NCBI RefSeq assembly: GCF_014641455.1 | Contig: NZ_BMHT01000001.1 | Coordinates: forward strand, 310,001 to 374,000 | Direction of reading: 5' to 3' | DNA from: Hymenobacter cavernae | Lineage (GTDB): Bacteria > Bacteroidota > Bacteroidia > Cytophagales > Hymenobacteraceae | DNA length: 64,000 nucleotides | Shown: piece after piece, positions 1 to 8,372 of the stretch | Layout: each line of letters opens with the position of its first letter | Numbering within the stretch: position 1 is the first letter of the stretch | Program-made: the position numbers and the translations under genes | The notes under the pieces: generated by a model | Told to the model about the DNA's origin: nothing | Database searches by the model: none | Seen by the model: only the letters and a program-made list of their open reading frames with translations

Positions 1-1
1 G

Positions 2-76
2 TGGGTAAAAGCTGCCTTGTTGCTTAACCAGGGCAAGTTGGTGGCAAGCTGGAGAATAGATGGTAAGCAGGTCTGA
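2..76 (+). CDS. possible C-terminal end of a protein cut by the window edge
   Basis: An open frame enters from the left edge and stops at a TGA at 74-76, giving about 24 residues that end in WRIDGKQV. A rho-independent terminator follows on the same strand at 105-139, which fits the end of a real gene. The fragment is too short to recognise a family, and it could be chance. Confidence 0.3.
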   Translation, partial: WVKAALLLNQGKLVASWRIDGKQV

Positions 77-104
77 ACCGTTGCCTAGGTCAAGTGAAAG
101 GCAC

Positions 105-139
105 AAAAAAACCGGCCACTTGTGCAAGCAGCCGGTTTT
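105..139. terminator. hairpin terminator, probably bidirectional
   Basis: The arms AAAACCGGC and GCCGGTTTT enclose a short loop, with an A-run on the left and a T-run on the right. It sits just past the stop of the BlaR1-like gene on the minus strand and after the possible plus-strand gene end at 76, so it may serve both. Confidence 0.7.
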
Positions 140-152
140 GAGCAGACCTAGC

Positions 153-2582
153 TTATTCGCTTACCGAAATCTGGATATTGCGGGAGTTCTTACCCGTCGC
201 ATCGGCGGGTGCATCCAGCAGCTCCCGATACTTCTGCGTCAGCGCCTCCGACTGCTTTTTGCCGTTCACCAGCAGGCCTTTGTTATTGAGTTGAAACTGA
301 TAGCCTTTATCCTTTTTCCCAATTAGGCCATCCTTGCGCAGTTCCTCCCGGATAGCATCACTATCGAAGGTTGGCGGCATGGGCGGAACTGGTGGTACAG
401 GCGGAACTGGTGGCACAGGTGGTACTGGCGGGACTGGTGCCACGGGCGGTGTACCGTAGGAGAAAGCCCGCTCTGGACGTTCGGGGCGCTCCGGGCGCTC
501 TGGTCTTTCTGGCCGCTCCGGACGCTCAGAGAAGCGGGATGAAAGCGTTCCTCTGATGTTCAATCCAGTAGAATTACGCACGCTATTATAGGAATGCGTG
601 CCCGTGAGCTTCCGGCCAGTTTTATTTTCGTAGATACCTAGGTATTTCTTCAACATGGCCGCCGGCTGCTTCTTGCCATTAACTACCAGCTCGTTGGCGC
701 TCAGCTTTAGCTGGTAATTGTTGGGGTCTTTAAGCAAGCCGTCTTTTTCCAGCGAAGTCAGCAGAGCATCTTCCAGCTCTTCGCGCTTTTCAGCTTCTTC
801 GTCGCGCCGCGCCTGTTCTACATCCCGGCGAGCCTGCTCTTCATCACGGCGCTCCTGCTCTTTGTCGCGGCGGCGCTGCTCGGCATCGAGTTGCGCCTGC
901 CGACGATCTTCTTCAGCCTCGCGTCGAGCTTCTTCCATCGCACGCCGTGCTTCTTCCAAGCGCATCTGCACCTCTTCACGCGTTTCTTTCCGCTGACCCC
1001 GCAGGCTCTGCCGCGCCTCCTGAATCTGCCGGCGCTCCTCTGCGGTAGTGGCAGTCTTCTCAGCTTCCTGCAGGCCCTGCTCGGCGCTTTGCAGGGCGTT
1101 GCGCGTCATGGCGTCGATGTCGATGTTCTTCAGGGCCTCATTAGCTTGCGCCAGTGCCTGTCGGGTTATTTCACCCACGTTGACGTCCACATCCATGTGC
1201 TCAACGTTGCGCTCCGGCAGCTGCACCACTTCTACCTGCGCGGCTTTTTTGCCTTTCGTGGGAGCGGCGGTTTCTATGCGCTGACCATCCACGTACAAAT
1301 CGGTGAGGCGGCCTTTTTTATCTTTCTTGATAATGACCGTCCCGGACTTCTTGAGGCTGTCTTCCTGCTCGGGCGTGAGCAGCACGGGCTGTGCGAGTAC
1401 CAGGTGCGTCGTTGGGCCCTTGCTTTCTGTGCAGGCCGCATCCAGGTTGATGGGCAGCTCGCGCAAACTTCCAAGCTTGATAGCGCTTCCCATCGGCTGC
1501 GGATCGGCCAGGGCTACGGCTGTGCTCAGCAGACCTAGGCCTGCCAGCACCACGCAAGCGGCCAGAAAGCCTTCAGCAAAAGTTGGGGTGCTGTGACCCT
1601 GCACCAGCCGCTTGATGCGACCGAGCAGCGAACCATCCGGCCCTACTGCTGACAGAGCGAGGCGCGGTGTGGCGCGTGGCTCCAGGCTTAGCTCAGCCAA
1701 TGCTGCCAGAGCACGAGCTAGGTGCAGCGGGTTATTATCGCAAAGCGTAATGGCCACATCATCGCAGCAGTTTTCGCGCTCTGTCCGCAGGCAGGCGGAG
1801 ATAAACCACACGGCGGGATGGTAGAAAAACAGCGTTTCAGCTACCGATTGCAGCAGGTTCATCAGGTAATCACGCCGGGCTACGTGGGCTAGCTCGTGGG
1901 CTAGGATGGCCTCTAGCTGTAGCTGGCTCAGGCCCGTTACGGTTCCCAGCGGCAGCAGAATAGCCGGGCGCAGGTGCCCTACTACCAACGGCACCTTCAC
2001 CAGCGCCGATTCTAGTAGCAACACCGGTCGGCGCAGTCCAGCCCGCGCCGCTAGCCCTGCCAGCCGGGCGTTCCACTCGGCCGGGAGCGGCTGCACCCGA
2101 TAGTGCCGCACGCGCTGCACATAAGCCAGGCCGCCGAGCAAACGCAGCGTCATGGCCAGTAAACCTAGGGTCCAGGCCAGCACTAGTACAGGCATGTTCT
2201 GCTCAAAGTAGCGCTGCCAGGCCAGCATTCGATTGTTCTTGGCCGGTGCTGGTGTAGCATTTTCGCTGCTCACCTGCACCGAGGCAGTGGTTGTAGCAGT
2301 TGCGGTCGTAGTTTTTGCCTGCACCGACGTAGTAGCTGCTGTGCTAATTGTGGGCACCGCTGCGTAATAATGCCGTACAAATGTACCCGCTGAGAGCAAC
2401 AACAACGTGACGAGCGCCACCGTTGCAGTGGTATAACGCACCTGCGCGCTATGCCTGCGCAGCAGCAGCAGCAACCCGGCCAACGCCAGCGCCACTACTG
2501 CGCCTTGCCACACCGAGTGAATCAGCATCCAGCCCAGGGCGCGGATCAGCGCCGGCGAAAAAGTGTGCTCCAGCCAGTTCAT
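153..2582 (-). CDS. M56 family (BlaR1-type) membrane metallopeptidase
   Basis: This 809-residue protein has the M56 zinc peptidase HELAH motif near residue 229, followed by an ARRDY segment and then a TERENCCDD segment. Hydrophobic helices lie near residues 15-35, 50-70, 130-155 and 336-357. In the family such proteins sense an envelope signal and inactivate the partner BlaI-type repressor. No penicillin-binding sensor is visible. Instead the C-terminal half holds a long charged, coiled-coil stretch (about 470-600) and two copies of a KDGL...VNGKKQ module (about 604-650 and 744-789), separated by ERP repeats and a proline-valine-rich tract. The start codon overlaps the stop of the upstream BlaI-like gene by one base (TAATG), so the two are translationally coupled. 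Family assignment is firm; the signal sensed is unknown. Confidence 0.9.
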   Translation of the reverse strand: MNWLEHTFSPALIRALGWMLIHSVWQGAVVALALAGLLLLLRRHSAQVRYTTATVALVTLLLLSAGTFVRHYYAAVPTISTAATTSVQAKTTTATATTTASVQVSSENATPAPAKNNRMLAWQRYFEQNMPVLVLAWTLGLLAMTLRLLGGLAYVQRVRHYRVQPLPAEWNARLAGLAARAGLRRPVLLLESALVKVPLVVGHLRPAILLPLGTVTGLSQLQLEAILAHELAHVARRDYLMNLLQSVAETLFFYHPAVWFISACLRTERENCCDDVAITLCDNNPLHLARALAALAELSLEPRATPRLALSAVGPDGSLLGRIKRLVQGHSTPTFAEGFLAACVVLAGLGLLSTAVALADPQPMGSAIKLGSLRELPINLDAACTESKGPTTHLVLAQPVLLTPEQEDSLKKSGTVIIKKDKKGRLTDLYVDGQRIETAAPTKGKKAAQVEVVQLPERNVEHMDVDVNVGEITRQALAQANEALKNIDIDAMTRNALQSAEQGLQEAEKTATTAEERRQIQEARQSLRGQRKETREEVQMRLEEARRAMEEARREAEEDRRQAQLDAEQRRRDKEQERRDEEQARRDVEQARRDEEAEKREELEDALLTSLEKDGLLKDPNNYQLKLSANELVVNGKKQPAAMLKKYLGIYENKTGRKLTGTHSYNSVRNSTGLNIRGTLSSRFSERPERPERPERPERPERPERAFSYGTPPVAPVPPVPPVPPVPPVPPVPPMPPTFDSDAIREELRKDGLIGKKDKGYQFQLNNKGLLVNGKKQSEALTQKYRELLDAPADATGKNSRNIQISVSE

Positions 2583-3004
2583 TAGTCCTTTTTATTAGGG
2601 GTTTGGTCCTCGTTGTTCTCGATGTCGTTGAGCAATGACCGGATCTGGTCCAGTTCTTCACGCGAGGTGCGGCGGTTGCCGAGCGCCTGCATCACCAGCT
2701 TCATGGCCGAGCCGCCGAACGCCGCGTCCACGAACCGGTCGAGGAGCAGGCCCTGGGTTTCCTCCTCGCGCACGGCCGGGCGGTACACGTGCGTGCGGCT
2801 GTCGTCGTCGCGGTGTACGAGGCCTTTTTCCAGCATTAGTTGCAATAGCTTCAGCGTGGTGGTATAGCCCACTTCGCGCTTCTGGCTTAGTTGATCGTTC
2901 ACGAAACGGACGGTGCTGGGGCCGTGCTGCCACAGCACTTGCAGAATCTCCAGTTCCGATTCGGTAGGCTTGGGAATGGGTGATGTACTCATACTTACAG
3001 GCAA
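2582..3004 (-). CDS. BlaI/MecI/CopY family transcriptional repressor
   Basis: The 140-residue winged-helix protein opens with the family pattern PTESELEILQVLW and continues with a VGYTTTLKLLQ recognition region. Members bind dyad operators as dimers and are cleaved or released when the partner M56 peptidase is activated. It is the first gene of a two-gene operon with the BlaR1-like gene. Three TACGA-N6-TCGTA dyads lie directly upstream over a recognisable promoter, which strongly suggests autorepression. The target beyond its own operon is not visible here, and there is no beta-lactamase gene in the window. The start could also be the internal ATG four codons later. Confidence 0.9.
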   Translation of the reverse strand: MPVSMSTSPIPKPTESELEILQVLWQHGPSTVRFVNDQLSQKREVGYTTTLKLLQLMLEKGLVHRDDDSRTHVYRPAVREEETQGLLLDRFVDAAFGGSAMKLVMQALGNRRTSREELDQIRSLLNDIENNEDQTPNKKD

Positions 3005-3011
3005 TTAATAG

Positions 3012-3085
3012 TACGAATTGATTCGTATGACAAACATATACGAACGGCGTCGTAGATACAAGCAATGCCTACGATTTATTTCGTA
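3012..3085 (-). promoter_or_regulatory. three BlaI-type operators (TACGA-N6-TCGTA)
   Basis: Three perfect dyads with arms TACGA and TCGTA and a 6-bp spacer occur at 3012-3027, 3039-3054 and 3070-3085. The middle one fills the spacer between the -33 and -7 boxes of the promoter. The first lies just downstream of the -7 box, over the expected transcription start. This arrangement fits repression by the BlaI-like product of the adjacent gene. Binding itself is inferred. Confidence 0.75.
3031..3061 (-). promoter_or_regulatory. Bacteroidota promoter of the blaI-like operon
   Basis: Read on the minus strand, TTG (3059-3061), 20 bases and TATGTTTG (3031-3038) match the Bacteroidota TTG-N19-21-TAnnTTTG consensus. 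The -7 box is about 27 bases upstream of the repressor start codon. Confidence 0.65.
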
Positions 3086-3317
3086 ATATATAAAATCGCG
3101 GGCCTAGGTGCAAGTTTGCACCTAGGGTTGAGGCTAGTTCCTGAGCTGTTTATCTACATTCCTGTGGCCTTGGTAGAGGCAATTTCGCCCCCTGCTTAGG
3201 CGTTCGTAGATTTGTAGTGAGGCAGAATGTCTAAAAAATACGGAACTTGCTGCCACCTTAGTCCTGGTTTTCAACTCTTATTGCTGTACCCTTTTTCTTT
3301 TACCGTTTTCGCTTTTT
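3086..3317. other. intergenic region between divergent genes
   Basis: Together with the operator block this makes about 313 bases without a gene. It holds two CCTAGG palindromes (3103 and 3121) flanking a short inverted repeat (cctaggtgcaagtttgcacctagg reads as two half-sites), and a possible plus-strand -7 box, TAGATTTG at 3207-3214, for the Kelch gene. No -33 TTG is seen at the right spacing. No coding signal is seen. Confidence 0.5.
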
Positions 3318-4310
3318 ATGAAACACCTTCTCTTCGCGGTTTGCTTACTGCTCAGCGCGTTCAGTTTTAGCTCTTGCAACAAGGATGATAATGATACCGA
3401 TGCCATTGTTGGTGTATGGAGCGCTGGCGCTCAGTTTGAGGGGCCTCCCCGCAACGGTGCTGTCAGCTTTACCATTGGCAACCGGGCTTATATAGGCCTA
3501 GGTTGGAACGGTGTCGACAAATACAAAGACTTCTGGGAGTATAACCCCGACAACAGAAGCTGGCGCCAGATAGCTGATTTCCCCGGCGTGGCTCGCTACC
3601 AAGCCACCGCTTTTGCGGTGAATGGCAAAGCCTACGTAGGAACCGGCTATGACGGTGCCAACCGTTTGAAGGACTTTTACGAGTACGATCCAAACGGAAA
3701 CAAATGGACGAAAAAGGCTGACTTCGCTGGTGGCGAACGGTATGGCGCTGTGGCATTGAGCATTGGCGACAAAGGCTACATTGGCACTGGCTACAACGGC
3801 GCCAACCTAAAGGACTTCTGGGAGTACAACCCTGGTTCTGACACCTGGACGCGGAAAGCTAGCCTCTTCGGCAACAAGCGCATCGGCGCCATGTCTTTCA
3901 CGATTGGCAATGTTGGCTACATCGTGTCGGGCACCGACAACGGCATTAACCTGACCGACAACGAAGCATATGACCCCAGCACCGACACCTGGACCACGCT
4001 TCGCACCCTGACCAATAACACGGATCAGGACTACGACTACAGCCGAGTAGCTCGCAACAACGGCGTGAGCTTCGTGGTGAATGGCAAAGGCTACGTTGCG
4101 CTGGGCAACACGGGCGCTGCTACTCCTATCGACTGCTGGGAGTACAACCCGGATGGAGATACTTGGACGCAGAAAACAGACTTTCCTGGTTCGCCCCGTA
4201 CTTACGGCATTGGCTTTGGGCTAGGTAACACCGGCTACGTTGCAACGGGTTCATCGGGCACAACACGCCTCGACGACGTTTGGCAACTGGCTCCAGACGA
4301 AACCAATTAA
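3318..4310 (+). CDS. Kelch-repeat lipoprotein
   Basis: The 330-residue protein starts with a lipoprotein signal peptide; the lipobox FSSC puts the lipidated cysteine near residue 20. The rest is about six Kelch-type blades, each with a GKAYVGTGY-like strand followed by FWEYNP and a W in the last strand, predicting a beta-propeller on the outer membrane or periplasmic face. Its stop codon overlaps the start of the following DUF4270 gene by one base (TAATG). In Bacteroidota, Kelch lipoproteins often neighbour DUF4270 lipoproteins. The ligand is unknown. Confidence 0.85.
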   Translation: MKHLLFAVCLLLSAFSFSSCNKDDNDTDAIVGVWSAGAQFEGPPRNGAVSFTIGNRAYIGLGWNGVDKYKDFWEYNPDNRSWRQIADFPGVARYQATAFAVNGKAYVGTGYDGANRLKDFYEYDPNGNKWTKKADFAGGERYGAVALSIGDKGYIGTGYNGANLKDFWEYNPGSDTWTRKASLFGNKRIGAMSFTIGNVGYIVSGTDNGINLTDNEAYDPSTDTWTTLRTLTNNTDQDYDYSRVARNNGVSFVVNGKGYVALGNTGAATPIDCWEYNPDGDTWTQKTDFPGSPRTYGIGFGLGNTGYVATGSSGTTRLDDVWQLAPDETN

Positions 4311-5644
4311 TGAGTAGAAATCTGTTTCGTAGCTTAAGCGTGGCCGGCAGTCTGCTGCTGGCTGCGTTGGCTACTGCCTGCTCCGACCCTGGGTCTATCG
4401 GGAATGATCTACCCGTCTCGACGGACAAAGTAGGCCTCACCTACGTCGATACGTTCACGGTGCGCACTGCCACGGTGCTGCTCGATTCCATTCCTTCCTC
4501 TACCAGCACCAATCTACTGGTGGGCCGCTACGTTGATCCGCGGCTGGGCACAGTGGAAGCGCGCGCCTTCACCCAAGTGGGGCTAGGTAGTGCTTTTGTG
4601 CCCTCTGCCACCTCCTCCTTCGATTCGCTGGTAATTACCCTGCGCGCTGATGCATATCGGTATGGCGACACAACGCGCACCCAGCACTTGCTGGTGCAGC
4701 GTTTGGAAGAAAATTTTGTCGACAAAACGTATTATACGTCTGATGCCCTGCGCTACAACGATACGCCGCTGGGGCAGATTGGAACTAGCAGAGCCAAGGA
4801 GTACACATTCCGGGCCCGGCCCGGCGCGCGTACTTTCCGCATCCGCCTAAACGACGACCTAGGCAAGGAGTTATTTCAACTGGGCCAGACTCAGCAGCTT
4901 AATTCCGAAGATGATCTACAAAGACGGTTCAAAGGTCTCGTTCTGTCGCCCGGTGCTTCCGACAATGCTGCGTTGTTGCGTTTGTTAGCAACCGACAATG
5001 CTTCGGCCTTAAACCTTTACTACCATGAAGCCGCCGCGCCCGCTGATGCCCTTGTGCGCAGCTTTACGCTCACGGTTGGAAACCGCCACTTCTACCGCCT
5101 GCGTGCCGACCGCCGGGCATCGTTGCTAGCGCCCCTGACCAAGTCGTATCAGGCGTTGAGCAGTACCAACACCGCTGCCGAGACGTACATCCAGGCTGGC
5201 CTGGGTCTGTACACGCGAGTAGACATTCCATACCTCACCGACCTGCGGGAGCTAGGTGGCACGTTCGCCATAATATCCGCGGAGCTGACGATGGAATCGG
5301 TGCAGGGCACCGAGTCGCCTTACCTGGCACCACCCGCTAGGATAACCGTCGGCTTAACGGATGCCGCCAACCGTAGAGGTTCTACCCTTAGCACCGCCGA
5401 TCCAACGGTGCCGGTTACGGGCACTTATCAACGGCTTATTTCGACCCGTACAGGGCTGGAGCAGGGCCGCTATACGTTTCAGCTCACCACTTACGCACAG
5501 GCGCTTCTGAACCGCACGTTTACGAATAACGGCTTGCTGCTGAGTCCCACGACAACGGACGACGTGGCGCGTGTGGTGCTAGGCGCCAGCCGCAACTCTA
5601 CTAATCCCTTGCAATTCAGAGTATATTACGCTAGAGTTCAGTAA
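4310..5644 (+). CDS. DUF4270 domain lipoprotein
   Basis: I place the start at the ATG overlapping the upstream stop codon, giving 444 residues. An open frame extends 30 bases further upstream, but the extension would spoil the signal peptide. The signal peptide ends in a lipobox ATAC, followed by SDPGSIGNDLP, typical of DUF4270. The body is a series of beta-rich segments with no enzymatic motif I recognise. DUF4270 proteins are Bacteroidota-restricted surface or periplasmic lipoproteins of unknown function. Translational coupling to the Kelch lipoprotein suggests that the two form a complex. Confidence 0.82.
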   Translation: MSRNLFRSLSVAGSLLLAALATACSDPGSIGNDLPVSTDKVGLTYVDTFTVRTATVLLDSIPSSTSTNLLVGRYVDPRLGTVEARAFTQVGLGSAFVPSATSSFDSLVITLRADAYRYGDTTRTQHLLVQRLEENFVDKTYYTSDALRYNDTPLGQIGTSRAKEYTFRARPGARTFRIRLNDDLGKELFQLGQTQQLNSEDDLQRRFKGLVLSPGASDNAALLRLLATDNASALNLYYHEAAAPADALVRSFTLTVGNRHFYRLRADRRASLLAPLTKSYQALSSTNTAAETYIQAGLGLYTRVDIPYLTDLRELGGTFAIISAELTMESVQGTESPYLAPPARITVGLTDAANRRGSTLSTADPTVPVTGTYQRLISTRTGLEQGRYTFQLTTYAQALLNRTFTNNGLLLSPTTTDDVARVVLGASRNSTNPLQFRVYYARVQ

Positions 5645-5747
5645 GGATTACGTGTTCGCACCCTTCTTACCAGAACGGGGCAGCCAAAGCGCATGATAGT
5701 GCTTGAGCTGCCCCATTCTATTTCCGAAAAACAAGTTTATACCTGAC

Positions 5748-6116
5748 CTAGGTTGCCGACGTTCTCTTCCGCTTGAGCGTGACGCGGGCACGGGTACAAA
5801 TGCCCCCAAGCGGCGGGTTGAACTTGGATACGCTCACCTTCACAGCGTGGATATGGGGAAAGCGGGCTAAAATCCGATCTATCACCCGGTACCCTAGGTG
5901 TTCAAGCAGGCGTGCTGGGGCGAGCATTTCTTCCGCTACCAAGCGGTAGAGCACCTCGTAGTTGATCGTTCGAGCTAGGTCGTCGGAGGCGCCGGCCGCG
6001 TGCAAATCGGTGCGGATGTAGAGGTCAACACCGTACTTGTTCCCGATTTTCTGCTCTTCATCATAATACCCGTGAAAAGCGAAGAACTCCATTCCTTCCA
6101 GCGCAATCTGCCCCAT
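5748..6116 (-). CDS. folB: dihydroneopterin aldolase FolB
   Basis: The 122-residue length and the sequence match FolB, which converts 7,8-dihydroneopterin to 6-hydroxymethyl-dihydropterin and glycolaldehyde in folate synthesis. The N-terminal strand GQIALEGMEFFAFHGYYDEEQ carries the family substrate-binding E/Y region, and the late segment KVSVSKFNPP carries the conserved lysine and the NPP turn. It stands alone, away from folE at 33.3 kb. A 7-bp tandem repeat directly abuts its start codon. If the second methionine (nine codons in) were used, the repeat would lie further away, but the first fits the family length better. Confidence 0.9.
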   Translation of the reverse strand: MGQIALEGMEFFAFHGYYDEEQKIGNKYGVDLYIRTDLHAAGASDDLARTINYEVLYRLVAEEMLAPARLLEHLGYRVIDRILARFPHIHAVKVSVSKFNPPLGGICTRARVTLKRKRTSAT

Positions 6117-6168
6117 GTGAGTAGTGAGTAGTGAGTAGTGAGTAGTGAGTAGTGAGTAGTGAGTAGTG
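6117..6168. repeat. 7-bp tandem repeat upstream of folB
   Basis: About seven copies of GTAGTGA (TCACTAC in the direction of folB) run without interruption and end one base from the folB ATG. They would form most of the 5' leader or overlap the promoter, so copy-number changes could alter folB expression. Confidence 0.9.
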
Positions 6169-6197
6169 GCGTACTTGCTTTTTGAGGCTAGGTTATA

Positions 6198-6232
6198 AAA
6201 AAGGTCCGCACCTACTTGTTGCGGACCTTTTT
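6198..6232 (-). terminator. terminator downstream of the DivIVA-domain gene
   Basis: The arms AAGGTCCGCA and TGCGGACCTT flank a 9-base loop, with A-runs and T-runs on either side. It lies just past the stop of the gene at 6262-7272 and could work in either direction. Confidence 0.8.
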
Positions 6233-6261
6233 ACTTTATAGTCTGTGACTAAGCACTAAAT

Positions 6262-7272
6262 CTATATCTCGTCAAAAAACGACTTTTCGGCTGCTACGGC
6301 TACCATGCCGGGGTGGGTGGCCGGCGAGGGCTGCGTAATTTCAGGATGGCTGGGGCCAATCGGCTGAATATCCGGTGCCATAGGCTCTACGTTAGGCGCA
6401 TCAGGTTCAGGCACTTGCGCCGGACCCGGCTGGTAGATGCGTGAGGGTTCCGAAATGCCGGGGTTTTCGGCCGGGTGCGCCGGGTCGATGTCGGGACCGG
6501 GCGTTTGAGCTGGCGCGCCGGGGTCAGGCTGCTGACCGGGTTTAGGATTATAGCTGCCGGGCTGCGGACCAATAGGCTTAGGTTCGGCCAGCGCCGCGGA
6601 GCCGCCAAACGTGGCAGCGGAAGCGCCCGCTACGGCCGCGGCAGAAGAAGTGGAAGCAGTATGTACGAACATGGGAGCGTCAGTTTCGGGTGAAGAATCA
6701 GGTTTGTTCACCTTTACGCTTGCGGCTCGGGAAAGGATGGCCGCTACGCCCGCTTTCGGTCGAGCTTTTGCCTTTTCGGCCTTGTCCAGCGCATCCGTAG
6801 CCAGGTGGTGCAGGTCGCGCACCAAGGTATCCAGTTGATTTTCTAACCGTTGGCACTCCTGCCCTAGCCCATTCACTTCCGCCTTCATCTCGACTACGAT
6901 CTTATCTGCCTGCTTGTAGGCGTCGTCCATCACGCTGCGGGCGCGCTGCCGCGCATCATTCAGCAGCTGCTCGGCCTTGAGCTGCGCCTCCCGAATGCGC
7001 AGCTCGGCGTCGCGCTGGGCCTGCTCGGTGATGCTGTTGCCGGTGTCTTCGGCAGTTTTGAGCGTGCGGTAAAGCGACGTTTCTACCTCCCGCATCTTGC
7101 TTACCTCCTGCGTGGCATGCTCCAGCTTCAGGCGCAGCTCGCGGTTTTCATCGCCCATTCGCTCCCATTGCTGGGAAAGCGTGAGCAGAAAGGCTTGCAC
7201 TTCGTCTTTGTCAAGGCCCCGAAAGGCTTTTTCAAAGGTCTTTTGCCGGATATCGAGGGCGGTGATTTTCAT
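6262..7272 (-). CDS. DivIVA-domain coiled-coil protein
   Basis: I choose the ATG at 7270-7272, giving 336 residues that begin MKITALDIRQKTFEKAFRG, the typical DivIVA N-terminus. The longer frame adds 25 residues from an intergenic repeat. Residues 1-60 hold the DivIVA lipid-binding and coil start; about 60-200 are heptad-like coiled coil rich in E, R and A. The last 130 residues are a low-complexity proline- and glycine-rich tail (PGPDIDPAHP-like units). DivIVA-type proteins mark curved membrane or scaffold cell-pole and division proteins. The role in Bacteroidota is not settled. Confidence 0.8.
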   Translation of the reverse strand: MKITALDIRQKTFEKAFRGLDKDEVQAFLLTLSQQWERMGDENRELRLKLEHATQEVSKMREVETSLYRTLKTAEDTGNSITEQAQRDAELRIREAQLKAEQLLNDARQRARSVMDDAYKQADKIVVEMKAEVNGLGQECQRLENQLDTLVRDLHHLATDALDKAEKAKARPKAGVAAILSRAASVKVNKPDSSPETDAPMFVHTASTSSAAAVAGASAATFGGSAALAEPKPIGPQPGSYNPKPGQQPDPGAPAQTPGPDIDPAHPAENPGISEPSRIYQPGPAQVPEPDAPNVEPMAPDIQPIGPSHPEITQPSPATHPGMVAVAAEKSFFDEI

Positions 7273-7285
7273 GGTCAGAGAGCAA

Positions 7286-7386
7286 TGAACAAGGATGAAT
7301 GAACAATGAGCAACTATCGATTGAACTGAATACCTGATTTTGCCCAACCAGGCAATTGTTCATTATTCATTGCTCATTATTAATTG
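7286..7386. repeat. intergenic inverted repeat of the TTCATTGCTCATT type
   Basis: Between two minus-strand genes, the left part (gcaatgaacaaggatgaatg, then aacaatgagcaa) is imperfectly complementary to the right part (ttgttcattattcattgctcattattaa, read in pieces). The same word set returns at 18925-19028. It runs into the 3' end of the WD40 gene (stop near 7363). Confidence 0.6.
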
Positions 7387-8301
7387 CCAGATGGCTAGGC
7401 TACGGTCGTCGCTACACGAAACTAGCCTATTCTCCCATCCTGACCAAAACAATCGATTGACGGAAGTGCCGTGGCCCGCGTGCCGTGCCCGATCTACCAC
7501 ACGCAGCAGCCGGAACGTTTCGGCATCCCACACTTTTATGGATTTATCCATGCTGCACGTAGCTAGTAGCTGTCCATCGGGGCTAAAAGCCAGGTGGTTG
7601 ATGGCAAACAAGTGGGCAACAATGCTTTCCTGCTCTTGGTAGCCGGCCGCCACCACCCAGACGCGCAAATGCGCATCGCGGCCGGCGGTGAGCAGGTAGC
7701 GGCCATCAGGCGAATAGGCTGCCGTGAATACCGAGTTGGTAGAGCCGGTGAGAACGTGCTTTACTGCCAGAGAATCAGCATCCAGCACCCGAATAAGTGC
7801 ATCGCTGCTGCCAATAGCTAGCTCGCCGCGTTCCTCGTGCAGGGCCAGGCAGCGCAGACTTTTATCGGTGATGCGCAGCAGCTTTTCCACCCGAAAGTCA
7901 TCAGTACGCAAAATAGCCAGGGTGCCGTCGCCGAGCGCCACGTACAGGCGCTGCCGCAGCGCCGAATAAGCTAGGTCGAAGATGGCAACGGGCGGCAAGG
8001 CCGTAGCGTGCAGCAGCTTTTTTCCGGTCAGCGCAATAGCCTGCACACCCTGAAAATTGTGCCCGATGAGCAGCAAATCGCGCTCGGGCACGTAGCGCAG
8101 CGCGTACACCGAGTTTTCCACGCGCGCTATCAGTTCCCCGTCGCGGGTTGGGTCGTTGATGTCCCAGCCCACCACAAAGCCATCAGCCCCGGCGGAGTAG
8201 AAGGTTTTCTCGCTTGGTGCGCCCGTCAGTGCATACACACAGTCGCGGTGGCCGGTGAGAGCGGCGAGTTTTTGCACTTGAGGGCGAAAAAGCGGCGGCA
8301 T
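7363..8301 (-). CDS. WD40-repeat protein
   Basis: The 312-residue protein is built of about seven WD40 blades; units such as LTGHRDCVYAL, DGRYLLTAGRDAHLRVW and DGQLLATCSMDKSIKVWD are clear. There is no signal peptide, so a cytoplasmic beta-propeller scaffold is likely. No other domain is present. The stop lies inside the repeat-rich stretch upstream of the DivIVA-domain gene. The partner is unknown. Confidence 0.88.
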   Translation of the reverse strand: MPPLFRPQVQKLAALTGHRDCVYALTGAPSEKTFYSAGADGFVVGWDINDPTRDGELIARVENSVYALRYVPERDLLLIGHNFQGVQAIALTGKKLLHATALPPVAIFDLAYSALRQRLYVALGDGTLAILRTDDFRVEKLLRITDKSLRCLALHEERGELAIGSSDALIRVLDADSLAVKHVLTGSTNSVFTAAYSPDGRYLLTAGRDAHLRVWVVAAGYQEQESIVAHLFAINHLAFSPDGQLLATCSMDKSIKVWDAETFRLLRVVDRARHAGHGTSVNRLFWSGWENRLVSCSDDRSLAIWQLIMSNE

Positions 8302-8372
8302 GGATTACGGATTGAATAGAAGGACAAAATTAGCGCTTACTTCGGGTTCAATCCCTCTAGCTTGTTTTGCCC

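Noticed and set aside
380..540. Short periodic repeats that could be mistaken for a CRISPR or satellite array
   Set aside because: They are in-frame ERP and PPV codon repeats of the BlaR1-like protein, with no spacers. The same holds for the Arg/Glu repeats of rho at 48.5-48.9 kb and the thrombospondin repeats at 60.8-61.2 kb.
891..1538. Long plus-strand open frame of 215 codons opposite the BlaR1-like gene
   Set aside because: It is the mirror of the strongly coding minus-strand gene; its composition is rich in rare residues and has no recognisable motif.
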